From Benzoatithermus sp963720725 (lineage in GTDB: Bacteria > Pseudomonadota > Alphaproteobacteria > Geminicoccales > Geminicoccaceae), in NCBI GenBank assembly GCA_963720725.1, contig CAVRGN010000003.1, positions 1,701,189 to 1,765,188 of the forward strand: DNA of 64,000 nucleotides, given 5' to 3'. The stretch's first letter is position 1. Each line of letters starts with the position of its first letter. Both the position numbers and the translations under genes were made by a program. Below are positions 27,152-35,589 of the stretch, one piece after another. The notes under the pieces were generated by a model that saw only the letters and a program-made list of their open reading frames with translations, searched no databases and had not been told where the DNA came from.

Positions 27152-28867
27152 ATGAGCGACCAACGCAACCTGATCCTGGCGATCGCCCTGTCGGTGGCCG
27201 TGATTCTCGGGTTCCAGTTCTTCTACGAGATGCCACGCCAGCGCGAGGCGCAACTTCGCCAAGCGGCGCAGCAGACCGAGCAGAGCCAGCCCTCGTCGAC
27301 CGCGCCGGCGGCACCAGGCTCGGCGCCCAGTGCCGCGACCACCGGGGTGGGCCAGCCTCTGACCAGGTCCGATGCGCTGGCGGTCTCGCCGCGGGTACGG
27401 ATCGACAATGGCGCGATCCACGGCTCGATCGCGCTCAAGGGTAGCCGGATCGACGACGTCACGCTGCAGCGCTATCGCGAGACCATCGACCCGAACTCGC
27501 CCGAGATCGTCCTTCTCAGCCCTCCCGGCTCACCCAATCCCTACTTCGCGGAGTATGGTTGGGTCGGGGAGCCCGGCACCACGCTCCCCGGTCCCGAAAC
27601 GCTCTGGAACGCGGAGGGCGCCGAACTGACGGCTCACGACCCGGTGACGCTGCACTGGGACAACGGCGCCGGCCTGAGCTTCGCCAAGCGGTTCGAACTC
27701 GACCCCGACTACATGTTCACGATCAAACGGACCGTCACCAACAACACCGATCAGCCCGTGACGCTCTATCCCTACGGCCTGATCAGCCGCTGGGGCACGC
27801 CGCACACGCTTGGCTACTACATCCTCCATGAGGGGCCGATCGGCGTGCTGGACGGCCACCTGGAGGAATGGAAGTACAAGAACGTTGCCGAGAAGGGCAC
27901 CGTCGAGTTTCAAAGCACCGGCGGCTGGCTGGGCATCACGGACAAGTACTGGCTCGCCTCGCTCGTGCCGGAGCAGGATCTGGCGATCAAGGCCGGGTTT
28001 CGTCACGAGGCGGAAGGCGACCGCTATCAGGCCGACTATCGTGGCAACGCCGTCACGGTCGCGCCCGGGCAGACCGTGGAGGTGACCGACCGACTGTTCG
28101 CGGGCGCCAAGGTGGTTACCTTGCTCGACCACTACCGCGACGAGTACGCGATCCCCCTGTTCGACCGCGCCGTCGACTTCGGCTGGTTCTACTTTCTCAC
28201 CAAGCCGATCTTCTACGTGCTGCACTGGATCCACGGCGTCGTCGGGAATTACGGCATCGCCATCCTGGTGCTCACCCTCCTGGTCAAGGCCGCCTTCTTC
28301 CCGCTTGCGGACCGCTCCTACCGTGCCATGGCGAAGATGAAGAAGTTGCAGCCGAAGATGATGGAGATGCGGGAGAAGTACGGCGACGACAAGGCCCGTA
28401 TGAACCAGGAGTTGATGAATCTCTACAAGACCGAAAAGGTCAATCCGGTCTCGGGCTGCCTGCCGATCATCATCCAGATCCCGGTGTTCTTCTCACTCTA
28501 CAAGGTGCTGTTCGTCACGATCGAGATGCGTCATGCGCCGTTCTTCGGCTGGATCCACGATCTTTCGGCACCGGATCCGACCAGCCTGTTCAACCTGTTC
28601 GGGCTGCTGCCGTTCTCGCCGCCTCACGCCCTCATGATCGGCATCTGGCCGCTGATCATGGGCTTCACCATGTGGCTGCAGACCAAGCTGAACCCGGCGC
28701 CGACCGACCCCACCCAGGCCAAGGTCATGCAGTTCCTGCCGCTGATGTTCATCTTCCTGTTCGCCACCTTCCCCGCGGGCCTGGTCATCTACTGGAGCTG
28801 GAACAACTCGCTCTCGATCGCGCAGCAGTGGGCGATCATGAAGCGGATGGGCGTGAAGGCGTCGTGA
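27152..28867 (+). CDS. yidC: Membrane protein insertase YidC
   Basis: A 571-residue insertase of the inner membrane. N-terminal anchor LILAIALSVAVILGFQFFY, a Gln/Pro/Ala-rich linker, the large periplasmic beta-supersandwich domain (about 80-345), then the conserved five-helix core with YGIAILVLTLLVKAAFFPLA, the coiled-coil KMKKLQPKMMEMREKYGDDK, PVSGCLPIIIQIPVFFSLYK and FPAGLVIYWSWNNSLSIAQQ. Length is normal for Gram-negative YidC. A clean AGGAG lies 11 nt before the ATG at 27152. Confidence 0.98.
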   Translation: MSDQRNLILAIALSVAVILGFQFFYEMPRQREAQLRQAAQQTEQSQPSSTAPAAPGSAPSAATTGVGQPLTRSDALAVSPRVRIDNGAIHGSIALKGSRIDDVTLQRYRETIDPNSPEIVLLSPPGSPNPYFAEYGWVGEPGTTLPGPETLWNAEGAELTAHDPVTLHWDNGAGLSFAKRFELDPDYMFTIKRTVTNNTDQPVTLYPYGLISRWGTPHTLGYYILHEGPIGVLDGHLEEWKYKNVAEKGTVEFQSTGGWLGITDKYWLASLVPEQDLAIKAGFRHEAEGDRYQADYRGNAVTVAPGQTVEVTDRLFAGAKVVTLLDHYRDEYAIPLFDRAVDFGWFYFLTKPIFYVLHWIHGVVGNYGIAILVLTLLVKAAFFPLADRSYRAMAKMKKLQPKMMEMREKYGDDKARMNQELMNLYKTEKVNPVSGCLPIIIQIPVFFSLYKVLFVTIEMRHAPFFGWIHDLSAPDPTSLFNLFGLLPFSPPHALMIGIWPLIMGFTMWLQTKLNPAPTDPTQAKVMQFLPLMFIFLFATFPAGLVIYWSWNNSLSIAQQWAIMKRMGVKAS

Positions 28868-28880
28868 CCGGCCAGCGGTC

Positions 28881-29921
28881 CTAGATCGGGCGGTCGGCGA
28901 GGAGGGCCGCCAGCACCTCGGGGGCGTAGGCGCGCAACGCCACTCGCGCGCTGTCGTGGGCCGGCTCGCCGGTCGGGTCGCCTGCGTGCTCGCAGCGTGC
29001 CGTGTAGCTTAGGCTGTAGGTGGCGGCCGCCCCAATCACGATCCGCTCGGCGGGGTCGAAGCGTTTCCCCCTGGCCGTCTCGTAGTCGCGCACGAAGTCG
29101 ACCGCGTCCGCGGGCGGCGGGTATTTGCGGACCGCGAGGGACCAGATGACCGGGAAGGTGGAGGCGACGCCGCCGACCAGGACTGCTTCCGGCCCAACAG
29201 CGAGGCTGTCCCAGTCGTAGACGACACTGACCTCGCCATCGCGGCCGAAGCGCATGTTGTGGGCGCTCCAATCGCGGTGCCCGATGACCGCGGGACCGGC
29301 GGCAGCCAAGATGATCTCTCGGCTCGCCGCGGCGATCTGGTCGATCCACGCCGCCCCGGCCGTGGTCGCCGCGAAGTCGAAGAGCGCATTGTGGGGGACC
29401 GGCCAGAGCGCGTCGCGAGGCACCAGGTCGCGCGGCAGGCCGGGCAGGTCGCGAAGAGGTGCCGTCTGTTCGACGAGGCGTGCCAGCGTCGCCGCCATCG
29501 CGCCCCGGATCAGGGGGTCGTTCGCATCGGCGTCGCAGCCCTCGTCCCGGTACTCCATGATCGCGGCGTGGCCGTCGCCGAACGGCCGGGGACGCGCCAG
29601 CACGCCGGGACAGGGAAATCCCCGGGCGGCCAGGAACGCCTGCACCGCGTGCGCATCCCGCAGGAGTGCTCCGGACGTCGCCGGCGACCATGCCTTGAGG
29701 AACACGCGGCGCCCGTCGGCGAGTGTGAGCCCGAAGGCTGCGCCGACGCTGAACTCGACGAAGTCGATGCTCGCGACGCCAGCGCCGCCCATGTACGCGC
29801 GGCAGTGCTCGTCGACACGCGCCGTGATCACGTCCCCGTCGTTCGTCCCCAGGATCGAGCGTGCGAGGAGACGGTCCACCGGGTCGCTCAGGGCCCGAAG
29901 GATTGATGTCGTGGTGGTCAT
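28881..29921 (-). CDS. Aminoglycoside/choline-kinase-like phosphotransferase
   Basis: A 346-residue protein-kinase-like phosphotransferase. The catalytic HRDWSAHNMRF (Brenner motif, catalytic Asp and metal Asn) and the metal-binding VVYDWDSL are intact, while the N-lobe carries RRVFLKAW with the nucleotide-binding lysine. The substrate could be a small alcohol or aminoglycoside; similarity alone does not say. The ATG at 29921 follows GAGG/GGAG and lies 10 nt after the chrA stop; a GTG at 29945 is possible. It is the last gene of the chromate cassette, an unusual companion. Confidence 0.82.
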   Translation of the reverse strand: MTTTTSILRALSDPVDRLLARSILGTNDGDVITARVDEHCRAYMGGAGVASIDFVEFSVGAAFGLTLADGRRVFLKAWSPATSGALLRDAHAVQAFLAARGFPCPGVLARPRPFGDGHAAIMEYRDEGCDADANDPLIRGAMAATLARLVEQTAPLRDLPGLPRDLVPRDALWPVPHNALFDFAATTAGAAWIDQIAAASREIILAAAGPAVIGHRDWSAHNMRFGRDGEVSVVYDWDSLAVGPEAVLVGGVASTFPVIWSLAVRKYPPPADAVDFVRDYETARGKRFDPAERIVIGAAATYSLSYTARCEHAGDPTGEPAHDSARVALRAYAPEVLAALLADRPI

Positions 29922-29931
29922 GCACTCCGCC

Positions 29932-31338
29932 TCAAAGACCGCCACTTGCCAGGAAGTATAGAACGCCCCCGGCCGAGCAGGCGGCCAGGACCTTGATCAT
30001 GCCGACCTTGAACCGGAACACGGCGAGGATCGCGGCGAGAGTGAGCGCCAGGGCAGGCAGATCGATGGTGGCCGGGTTGGGCACCCCCAGGGCCATGCCG
30101 AGGGCGCGGACCTCGTGGACCTCGCCGAACAGCGTGTGGAGCGCGAACCAGATCGCCAGGTTGAGGATCACGCCGACGACGGCGGCGGTGATCGCCGAGA
30201 GGGCGGAGGACAGCGCCTTGTTGCCGCGCAGGGTCTCGACGAAGGGGGCGCCGGCGAAGATCCACAGAAAGCAGGGCACGAAGGTGACCCAGGTGGTGAG
30301 CACGCCGCCGAGCACACCGGCCATGAGGGGTGCCAAGGAGCCGGGATCGCGGAAGGCGCCCATGAAGCCGACGAACTGGACGACCATGATCAGCGGCCCA
30401 GGCGTGGTCTCGGCCATGCCCAGGCCGTCCAGCATCTCGCCGGGGCGTAGCCAGCCATAGGTCTCCACGGCTGCCTGGGCGACGTAGGCCAGCACCGCAT
30501 AGGCGCCGCCGAACGTGACGATCGCCATCTTGGAGAAGAACAGGGCGATGTGGCTGAACACGTCGTCCGGCCCCAACGTCAGCAGCAGGACGAGGACCGG
30601 GCCGAGCCACAGCACGAGGCACACGCCAGCGATCCTGAGCGACCAGGCGAGGCCCGGGCGGGCGTGGGGCGGGAGCTCCTCGCCGAGTGCGGTGTCGGCG
30701 TCGGCCACGATCGGTCCGTGGCTCGGGCCGTGGCCGCCGCCGGCACGGAAGGCGGGCAGGCTGGCGCGCCCGCCCAGAAAGCCGATCAGGCCGGCGCCGA
30801 GGACGATCAGCGGGAACGGCACGCCGAAGACGAAGATGGCGGCGAACGCGGTGGCGGCGATGGCGACCATCACGCTGTTTTTCAGCGCCCGCTTGCCGAT
30901 GCGCATCACCGCCTCGAGCACGATGGCGAGCACGGCGGCCTTGAGGCCGAAGAACAGCGCCTGGACGATGCCAACCGCCCCGAAGGCGGCGTAGATCAGG
31001 CTGAGTGCCATGATGGCGACGAAGCCCGGCAGCACGAACAGGGTGCCGGCGACCAGGCCGCCCTTGGTCCGATGCAGCAGCCAGCCGATGTAGATGGCGA
31101 GCTGCTGCGCCTCCGGGCCCGGCAGCAACATGCAGTAGTTGAGCGCGTGCAGGAACCGGGCCTCGCCGATCCAGCGCTTCTCCTCGACCAGGATGCGGTG
31201 CATCACCGCGATCTGCCCGGCGGGGCCGCCGAACGACAGGCCGGCGATTCGCGCCCAGGTGCGCACCGCCTCGGCGAAGGTGGGATAGGCGGCCGCCTCC
31301 CTGGCCGGACGGTCGAGAGCGACCGTAGTGCTCGCCAT
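29932..31338 (-). CDS. chrA: Chromate transporter ChrA (chromate efflux)
   Basis: A 468-residue CHR-superfamily transporter with the two homologous halves of long-chain ChrA. Half one has FGGPAGQIAVMHRILVEEKRW and YCMLLPGPEAQQLAIYIGWL; half two has TFGGAYAVLAYVAQAAVETYGWL and AETTPGPLIMVVQFVGFMGAF (parts of longer conserved runs). It exports chromate, lowering its cytoplasmic level. It starts 1 nt after the chrB-like stop and is cotranscribed with it from the promoter near 31,950. It is probably intact even though chrB is damaged. Confidence 0.93.
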   Translation of the reverse strand: MASTTVALDRPAREAAAYPTFAEAVRTWARIAGLSFGGPAGQIAVMHRILVEEKRWIGEARFLHALNYCMLLPGPEAQQLAIYIGWLLHRTKGGLVAGTLFVLPGFVAIMALSLIYAAFGAVGIVQALFFGLKAAVLAIVLEAVMRIGKRALKNSVMVAIAATAFAAIFVFGVPFPLIVLGAGLIGFLGGRASLPAFRAGGGHGPSHGPIVADADTALGEELPPHARPGLAWSLRIAGVCLVLWLGPVLVLLLTLGPDDVFSHIALFFSKMAIVTFGGAYAVLAYVAQAAVETYGWLRPGEMLDGLGMAETTPGPLIMVVQFVGFMGAFRDPGSLAPLMAGVLGGVLTTWVTFVPCFLWIFAGAPFVETLRGNKALSSALSAITAAVVGVILNLAIWFALHTLFGEVHEVRALGMALGVPNPATIDLPALALTLAAILAVFRFKVGMIKVLAACSAGGVLYFLASGGL

Positions 31339-31339
31339 C

Positions 31340-31861
31340 TCAGGCCCCCGCCTTCGCGGACGGCCAGGTGTGCCGTTCCTCGGTGGCGTCGCGGCACCAG
31401 CGATAGCGGTGGCTCGAGAACACGTACTCGTCGTCGAACGGCGCGGCGTCGAACCGCTCGGCGACGCCGCCGACCTCCGATGCTGCCACGAACAGAAACA
31501 CCGCCGCCGGACCGACGACGCGCCGGATCAGCCAGGGGCAGGCGATGCGGTCGCTCTTGGGCCGCGCCCGCGTCACCCAGATCGTGCGTCCGTGACCGTC
31601 GCGCGCCGGGATCCTGGCGGCGGGGACCAACGGCAGCTCCGCCTGCCGCCAGGCCTCGAACCCGCCTGCCAGCGATCCCGCCGGGACCCCGGCATGGCGG
31701 AGTCGGGCGGCAGCACCCCCGCTCGGCTTCTGCCGCCGCTGAAACAGGCGGGGATCCGCCGCGAAGTCTTCCTCGGTGCGGACATCGATCACCGCTGGGC
31801 GCTTCGGCGTGCCGATCAGGCGGGCGAACTTCTCGATGCTGACCCCGGTCGTCGACGACAT
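31340..31861 (-). CDS. chrB: ChrB-like chromate resistance protein, internally deleted
   Basis: A 173-residue remnant of the rhodanese-ChrB fusion protein that normally accompanies ChrA and is about 270 residues long. The start (FARLIGTPKRPAVIDVRTEE) and core (TIWVTRARPKSDRIACPWLI) are conserved. About 28 residues seem to be missing after FAADPRL, removing the usual rhodanese centre. About 80 more are missing between FSSHR and YRWCRDATEERHTWP, the normal C-terminus. Both gaps keep the reading frame (from family memory, not a computed alignment). The ATG at 31861 follows GGAGG at a good distance. Function is probably lost or altered. Confidence 0.8.
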   Translation of the reverse strand: MSSTTGVSIEKFARLIGTPKRPAVIDVRTEEDFAADPRLFQRRQKPSGGAAARLRHAGVPAGSLAGGFEAWRQAELPLVPAARIPARDGHGRTIWVTRARPKSDRIACPWLIRRVVGPAAVFLFVAASEVGGVAERFDAAPFDDEYVFSSHRYRWCRDATEERHTWPSAKAGA

Positions 31862-31937
31862 GCTACGTCCTCCGGTGGGCGGCGGGACGCGATTCTTCGG
31901 CATGTCGCCTCGTGGGGAGATCGCTTCCCCATGGCGG

Positions 31938-31967
31938 TATAAACAGGCCAGCCGCGGCGGCTGTCAA
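31938..31967 (-). promoter_or_regulatory. Probable promoter of the chrB-chrA-phosphotransferase operon
   Basis: On the minus strand TTGACA (31962-31967) is followed after 18 nt by TTTATA (31938-31943). This pair is about 75 nt before the chrB start and would drive the leftward cassette. Prediction by motif only. Confidence 0.5.
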
Positions 31968-32045
31968 TTCCCCGCTTGTTGGCAGCGGCCGTCCGACAGG
32001 CTAGCACCCTGATAGCCCGAGGCCCGGGCTCGGCGGAGTGAATGC

Positions 32046-32720
32046 ATGACCGAACCTGACCCGGACCAATTCGACGATCCGGACAGCCTTGAGGTCGGCC
32101 GCAAGCTGTTCGCCAAAGAGTCGACGTTCATCCAGGGCGTCGCCAAGCTCGAGCAGCTCCCGCCGGCGGGGTTGCCCGAGGTGGCGTTCGCCGGGCGCTC
32201 GAACGTCGGCAAATCCAGCCTGATCAACGCGCTGACCGGGCGGACCAGCTTGGCCCGGACCTCGAACACTCCGGGCCGGACCCAGGAGATCAATCTGTTC
32301 GACCTCGGCGGGCGGCTGGTCCTGGTCGACCTGCCCGGCTACGGCTTCGCCCAGGCGCCCAAGGACGTGGTCGAGCGCTGGACCAGGATGGTGTTCGCCT
32401 ATCTGCGCGGCCGGCCGAACCTGCAGCGCGTCTGCGTGCTGATCGACGCCCGGCACGGCCCCAAGAAGGCCGACGAGGAGGTGTTCGAGCTGCTGGGCAA
32501 GGCCGCCGTGCCCTTTCAGCTGGTGCTCACCAAGATCGACCTCGTCCGCCGGGCCGACCTCGAGACGCTCACCACCGAGCTGCAGACCCGCCTCCAGAAG
32601 CTGATCGGTGCCTTGCCGGTCCTGATCACCACCAGCTCGCGGGCGCAGGAAGGCGTGGATCTGTTGCGCGCCTCCTTGGCAAAGTTGGCCTTGCCGCCTC
32701 AGGAGGGCTCCCACGCATGA
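32046..32720 (+). CDS. engB: Ribosome biogenesis GTPase YihA/EngB
   Basis: A 224-residue GTPase needed for 50S subunit assembly. G1 is GRSNVGKSSL, the switch region NTPGRTQEINLF, G3 DLPGYGFAQ, and G4 TKID, with the EngB-specific order and a short N-terminal extension typical of alphaproteobacteria. ATG at 32046; ribosome site is weak (GGCGGAGTGA). Its stop overlaps the argB start (ATGA). In related genomes it follows yidC directly; here the chromate cassette intervenes. Confidence 0.95.
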   Translation: MTEPDPDQFDDPDSLEVGRKLFAKESTFIQGVAKLEQLPPAGLPEVAFAGRSNVGKSSLINALTGRTSLARTSNTPGRTQEINLFDLGGRLVLVDLPGYGFAQAPKDVVERWTRMVFAYLRGRPNLQRVCVLIDARHGPKKADEEVFELLGKAAVPFQLVLTKIDLVRRADLETLTTELQTRLQKLIGALPVLITTSSRAQEGVDLLRASLAKLALPPQEGSHA

Positions 32721-33628
32721 CCGAAGCACCGGCCGGCGAACCCGCGGTTCACGCCGTCGCGTCGACCCTGATCGAGGCGCTGCCGTTCATGCGGCGCTAC
32801 CAGGGGGCGGTGATGGTCATCAAGTATGGCGGCCACGCCATGGGGGACGAGGCGGCGGCGCAAGGTTTTGCCCAGGACATCGTCCTCTTGAAGCAGGTCG
32901 GGATCAACCCGGTCGTGGTCCATGGCGGCGGGCCGCAGATCAAGGCGATGCTGGATCGGCTGAAGATCCAGTCCGCCTTCGTGGACGGACTGCGTGTGAC
33001 CAACTCGGCCACGGTCGAGGTGGTCGAGATGGTTCTGGCCGGCAAGATCAACAAGGAGATCGTGACGGCGATCCAGGCGGCCGGCGGCAAGGCGGTGGGT
33101 ATCAGCGGCAAGGATGGCCGCCTGATCGAGGCCAGGAAGCTCACCCGGACGCGGCGCGACCCTGACAGCCACATCGAGGAAGTGGTCGATCTCGGCTTCG
33201 TCGGCGAGCCTAAGCGGATCAATACCGGCCTGCTCGAGGTCTTCCGCAACACCGACATCATTCCCGTGATCGCACCGATCGGCGTCGGGGACGACGGCCA
33301 GACCTACAACATCAACGCCGACACGGCCGCCGGAGCCATCGGCGGTGCTCTGCGGGCGCGCAAGCTGCTCCTGCTCACCGACGTTCGGGGTGTGCTTGAC
33401 CTGGAGAAGCGCTTCATCGCGACCCTGACCTCGGACGAGGCGCGCCGGCTGATCGCGACCGGGGCGGTCACCGGCGGCATGATCCCCAAGCTCGACACCT
33501 GCCTGGACGCGGTCGACCGCGGGGTGGATGCGGCCGTCGTGCTGGACGGCCGGGTGCCGCACGCGATCCTGCTCGAGCTGTTCACCGAGCACGGCTTCGG
33601 CACCCAGATCGTGGCGGGGAGCCACTAG
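32717..33628 (+). CDS. argB: Acetylglutamate kinase
   Basis: A 303-residue amino-acid kinase catalysing the second step of arginine synthesis. Typical segments: MVIKYGGHAMGD at the N-lobe, VVVHGGGPQIKAMLDRL, GKINKEIVTAI, GVGDDGQTYNINADTAAG and the C-terminal MIPKLDTCLDAV. Length and N-terminal helix are those of arginine-inhibitable hexameric forms. Start overlaps the engB stop, so the genes are translationally coupled, a conserved alphaproteobacterial arrangement. Confidence 0.97.
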   Translation: MTEAPAGEPAVHAVASTLIEALPFMRRYQGAVMVIKYGGHAMGDEAAAQGFAQDIVLLKQVGINPVVVHGGGPQIKAMLDRLKIQSAFVDGLRVTNSATVEVVEMVLAGKINKEIVTAIQAAGGKAVGISGKDGRLIEARKLTRTRRDPDSHIEEVVDLGFVGEPKRINTGLLEVFRNTDIIPVIAPIGVGDDGQTYNINADTAAGAIGGALRARKLLLLTDVRGVLDLEKRFIATLTSDEARRLIATGAVTGGMIPKLDTCLDAVDRGVDAAVVLDGRVPHAILLELFTEHGFGTQIVAGSH

Positions 33629-33686
33629 TCCCTCGAATTTTGCCGGCGAGTTCATACATCTTGCTCCGAATAACCCGGAGCCGATC

Positions 33687-34655
33687 ATGTTTTCCCTGCG
33701 CTCTCCCGCGACCCGCACCCTGGCGGTGGCCTTGGTGGGGCTGTTCCTCGCCGCCGGCCACGCCGAGGCCCGGGCCGGTCGCGGCTTCGGGTTCGGCAGC
33801 CGTGGCAGCCGCACCTGGCAGGCGCCGCCGCCGACCAGGACCGCGCCGGCGCCGGCGCAGCCGATCCAGCGCTCGACCACGCCGCAGCCGAGCCCGGGCG
33901 TGAACCAGACGGCCCCGCGTCCGGGCATGGCCCAGCCGGTGCGACCGGGCTTCTTCTCGGGCCGGGGCGGCTTCTTCGGCGGGTTGATCGGGGCCGGCCT
34001 GCTCGGCATGCTGCTGGGCTACGGCATGTTCGGCGGGCTGGGCGGCCTGGGCTCGATCATCGGCCTGCTGCTGCAGGTGGCGTTGGTCGTGATCCTGGTC
34101 CGGTTCGCGATCCGCTTCTTCCAGCGCCGCAACCAGCCGGCCTATGCCGGCGCGCCCGGCCCGGTCCCGCCTCTGCGGCGCGACGCGGCCGGCTCCGCCT
34201 ACGCACCATCCGGCGGGGCGGCGATGCCGGGCGCCGCCAAGGGCCGCGAGCAGGTGCCGGTCACCCAGGCCGATCTCGACCGCTTCGAACGCGCGCTGGG
34301 CGAGGTGCAGGCGGCCTATGGCGCCCGGGACCTGGCGGCACTCGACCGGCTGGCGACGCCCGAGATCGTGGGCTTCCTGGCGGAGGAGCTGGCGCAGGAC
34401 GAACAGCGCGGCGTGGTGAACCACATCGCCGACGTCAAGCTGCTGCAGGGCGACGTCGCCGAGTCCTGGCGCGAGCAGGGCCGCGACTACGCCACGCTGG
34501 CGATGCGCTTCGCGATGCGCGACTGGACGACCGACGATGCCACCGGCGCCGTGGTCGAGGGTGATCCCGAGCGCCCGGTGGAGGCGACCGAGCTGTGGAC
34601 GTTCGTGCGTCCGCGCGGCGGTGCCTGGCAGCTCGCGTCGATCCAGCAGGCCTGA
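33687..34655 (+). CDS. Tim44-like domain membrane protein
   Basis: A 322-residue protein with signal-like N-terminus (TLAVALVGLFLAAGHAEA), a Pro/Gln-rich linker, a glycine-rich membrane segment (GFFGGLIGAGLLGMLLGYGM) plus a second helix (IIGLLLQVALVVILVRFAI), and a C-terminal Tim44-like domain: RFERALGEVQAAYGARDLAA, EELAQDEQRGVVNHIADVKL and ELWTFVRPRGGAWQLASIQQ. Bacterial Tim44-like proteins are envelope proteins of unclear role, possibly linked to protein insertion. ATG at 33687 has GGAG seven nt upstream. Confidence 0.88.
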   Translation: MFSLRSPATRTLAVALVGLFLAAGHAEARAGRGFGFGSRGSRTWQAPPPTRTAPAPAQPIQRSTTPQPSPGVNQTAPRPGMAQPVRPGFFSGRGGFFGGLIGAGLLGMLLGYGMFGGLGGLGSIIGLLLQVALVVILVRFAIRFFQRRNQPAYAGAPGPVPPLRRDAAGSAYAPSGGAAMPGAAKGREQVPVTQADLDRFERALGEVQAAYGARDLAALDRLATPEIVGFLAEELAQDEQRGVVNHIADVKLLQGDVAESWREQGRDYATLAMRFAMRDWTTDDATGAVVEGDPERPVEATELWTFVRPRGGAWQLASIQQA

Positions 34656-34689
34656 CCGCGGTGCCGCGCTGGGGGCGATGCAGGCGAGC

Positions 34690-34845
34690 GAGCTCCCGAC
34701 CGGTCGGCGGGTTCGCCCTCGCTGACGATCACGTCGCCCGCGTGGTAGCTGCCCGCTGCTAGGCAGGGGATCAGGAGCTCCAGGTCGGCCGGCGACAGCC
34801 GGGAGAGGATTTCGATCGGGCCGTGCGCGGCCCGACCGCTGCCTT
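34690..34845 (-). pseudogene. Possible remnant of a cyclic-nucleotide-binding (Crp/Fnr-type) domain
   Basis: On the minus strand between two genes, an open frame encodes LSRLSPADLELLIPCLAAG followed by YHAGDVIVSEGEPADR. This looks like the first ~35 residues of a Crp/Fnr-type effector-binding domain. It then runs into unrelated sequence, and no start codon with a ribosome site precedes it. It may be a truncated gene fragment or chance similarity. Confidence 0.3.
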
Positions 34846-34847
34846 GC

Positions 34848-35171
34848 TCAGGCGTCGACGCCTAACCGCGAGGCGAGGTCCTCAAACTCCTGCCGGAAGT
34901 CGCTGAGCTTGGGCAGAGCAAGTTCGTCCAGCTCGCGATCGATCTTCTTTGCCGGCTCGGAATGCAGGTCGCGCTTATAGTTGACCACCACGTCCTGGGC
35001 GCTGTCGTAGTTCCGGAACCGCTCGATCTCGCTGTGGGTGCTCGCCTGGACGTGCCGCAGCTTGCCGCGCTGGTCCTCCGGATAGTCGTCGGCATCGGCA
35101 CCGACGACCGGATCGAACGCCCGTTCCTGCAGGAAGTCGACGAGCTTCTGCTTGGCGTGCTGCTCTGCCAT
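34848..35171 (-). CDS. Conserved hypothetical protein, alphaproteobacterial type
   Basis: A 107-residue acidic, soluble protein with no signal peptide. It contains FLQERAFDPVVGADADDYPE, HSEIERFRNYDSAQDVVVNY and ALPKLSDFRQEFEDLASRLG. Similar short proteins are found in Rhodospirillales and Methylobacterium-type genomes, without known function. The pairing with a helix-hairpin-helix protein on the same strand 32 nt upstream suggests a small operon. Confidence 0.7.
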   Translation of the reverse strand: MAEQHAKQKLVDFLQERAFDPVVGADADDYPEDQRGKLRHVQASTHSEIERFRNYDSAQDVVVNYKRDLHSEPAKKIDRELDELALPKLSDFRQEFEDLASRLGVDA

Positions 35172-35203
35172 CCTGTCCTCCGATCGAGTTCGGGGTGGTA
35201 CCG

Positions 35204-35425
35204 TCAGTCCTGGCCATCGCCGAGTGTCGTGCCCGTGCGCTTGAGATCCTCGACGAGCCGGTCGCCGAAGCCGTCGAGGCGCTCCATCTCGTCCCAGGAG
35301 CGGTAAGGCCGACCCTCGATCAGGCGCTCGACCCGCTCGCGACCGAGGCCGCCGACCCGATCGAGGTCCTCCGGGCTCGCCCGGTTGAGGTCGACGCCCT
35401 GGGCATCGCCAATCGCGCTGGCCAT
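35204..35425 (-). CDS. Small helix-hairpin-helix protein
   Basis: A 73-residue protein made almost entirely of a ComEA-like helix-hairpin-helix domain: VDLNRASPEDLDRVGGLGRE, then RVERLIEGRPYRSWDEMERL and DGFGDRLVEDL. Such domains bind DNA non-specifically or mediate protein contacts. The ATG at 35425 is chosen because GGGAG stands seven nt before it; longer starts lack a site. It is the upstream partner of the 107-aa hypothetical gene. Confidence 0.8.
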   Translation of the reverse strand: MASAIGDAQGVDLNRASPEDLDRVGGLGRERVERLIEGRPYRSWDEMERLDGFGDRLVEDLKRTGTTLGDGQD

Positions 35426-35589
35426 GTCGGTTCTCCCTTCGTTCTGGTCGCGGGATGGGGCCGCCGCTGGCCCGCGAATGCGGTCATGCGCGGAACGTTC
35501 CACGGCCGGCGGTGGCGGCGGCGCCGCTCAGGAGCTAGTCTGGGGCGATGTGCCCGCGCAAGGGCAGCGGATCGTAGATCGAGGACAGG

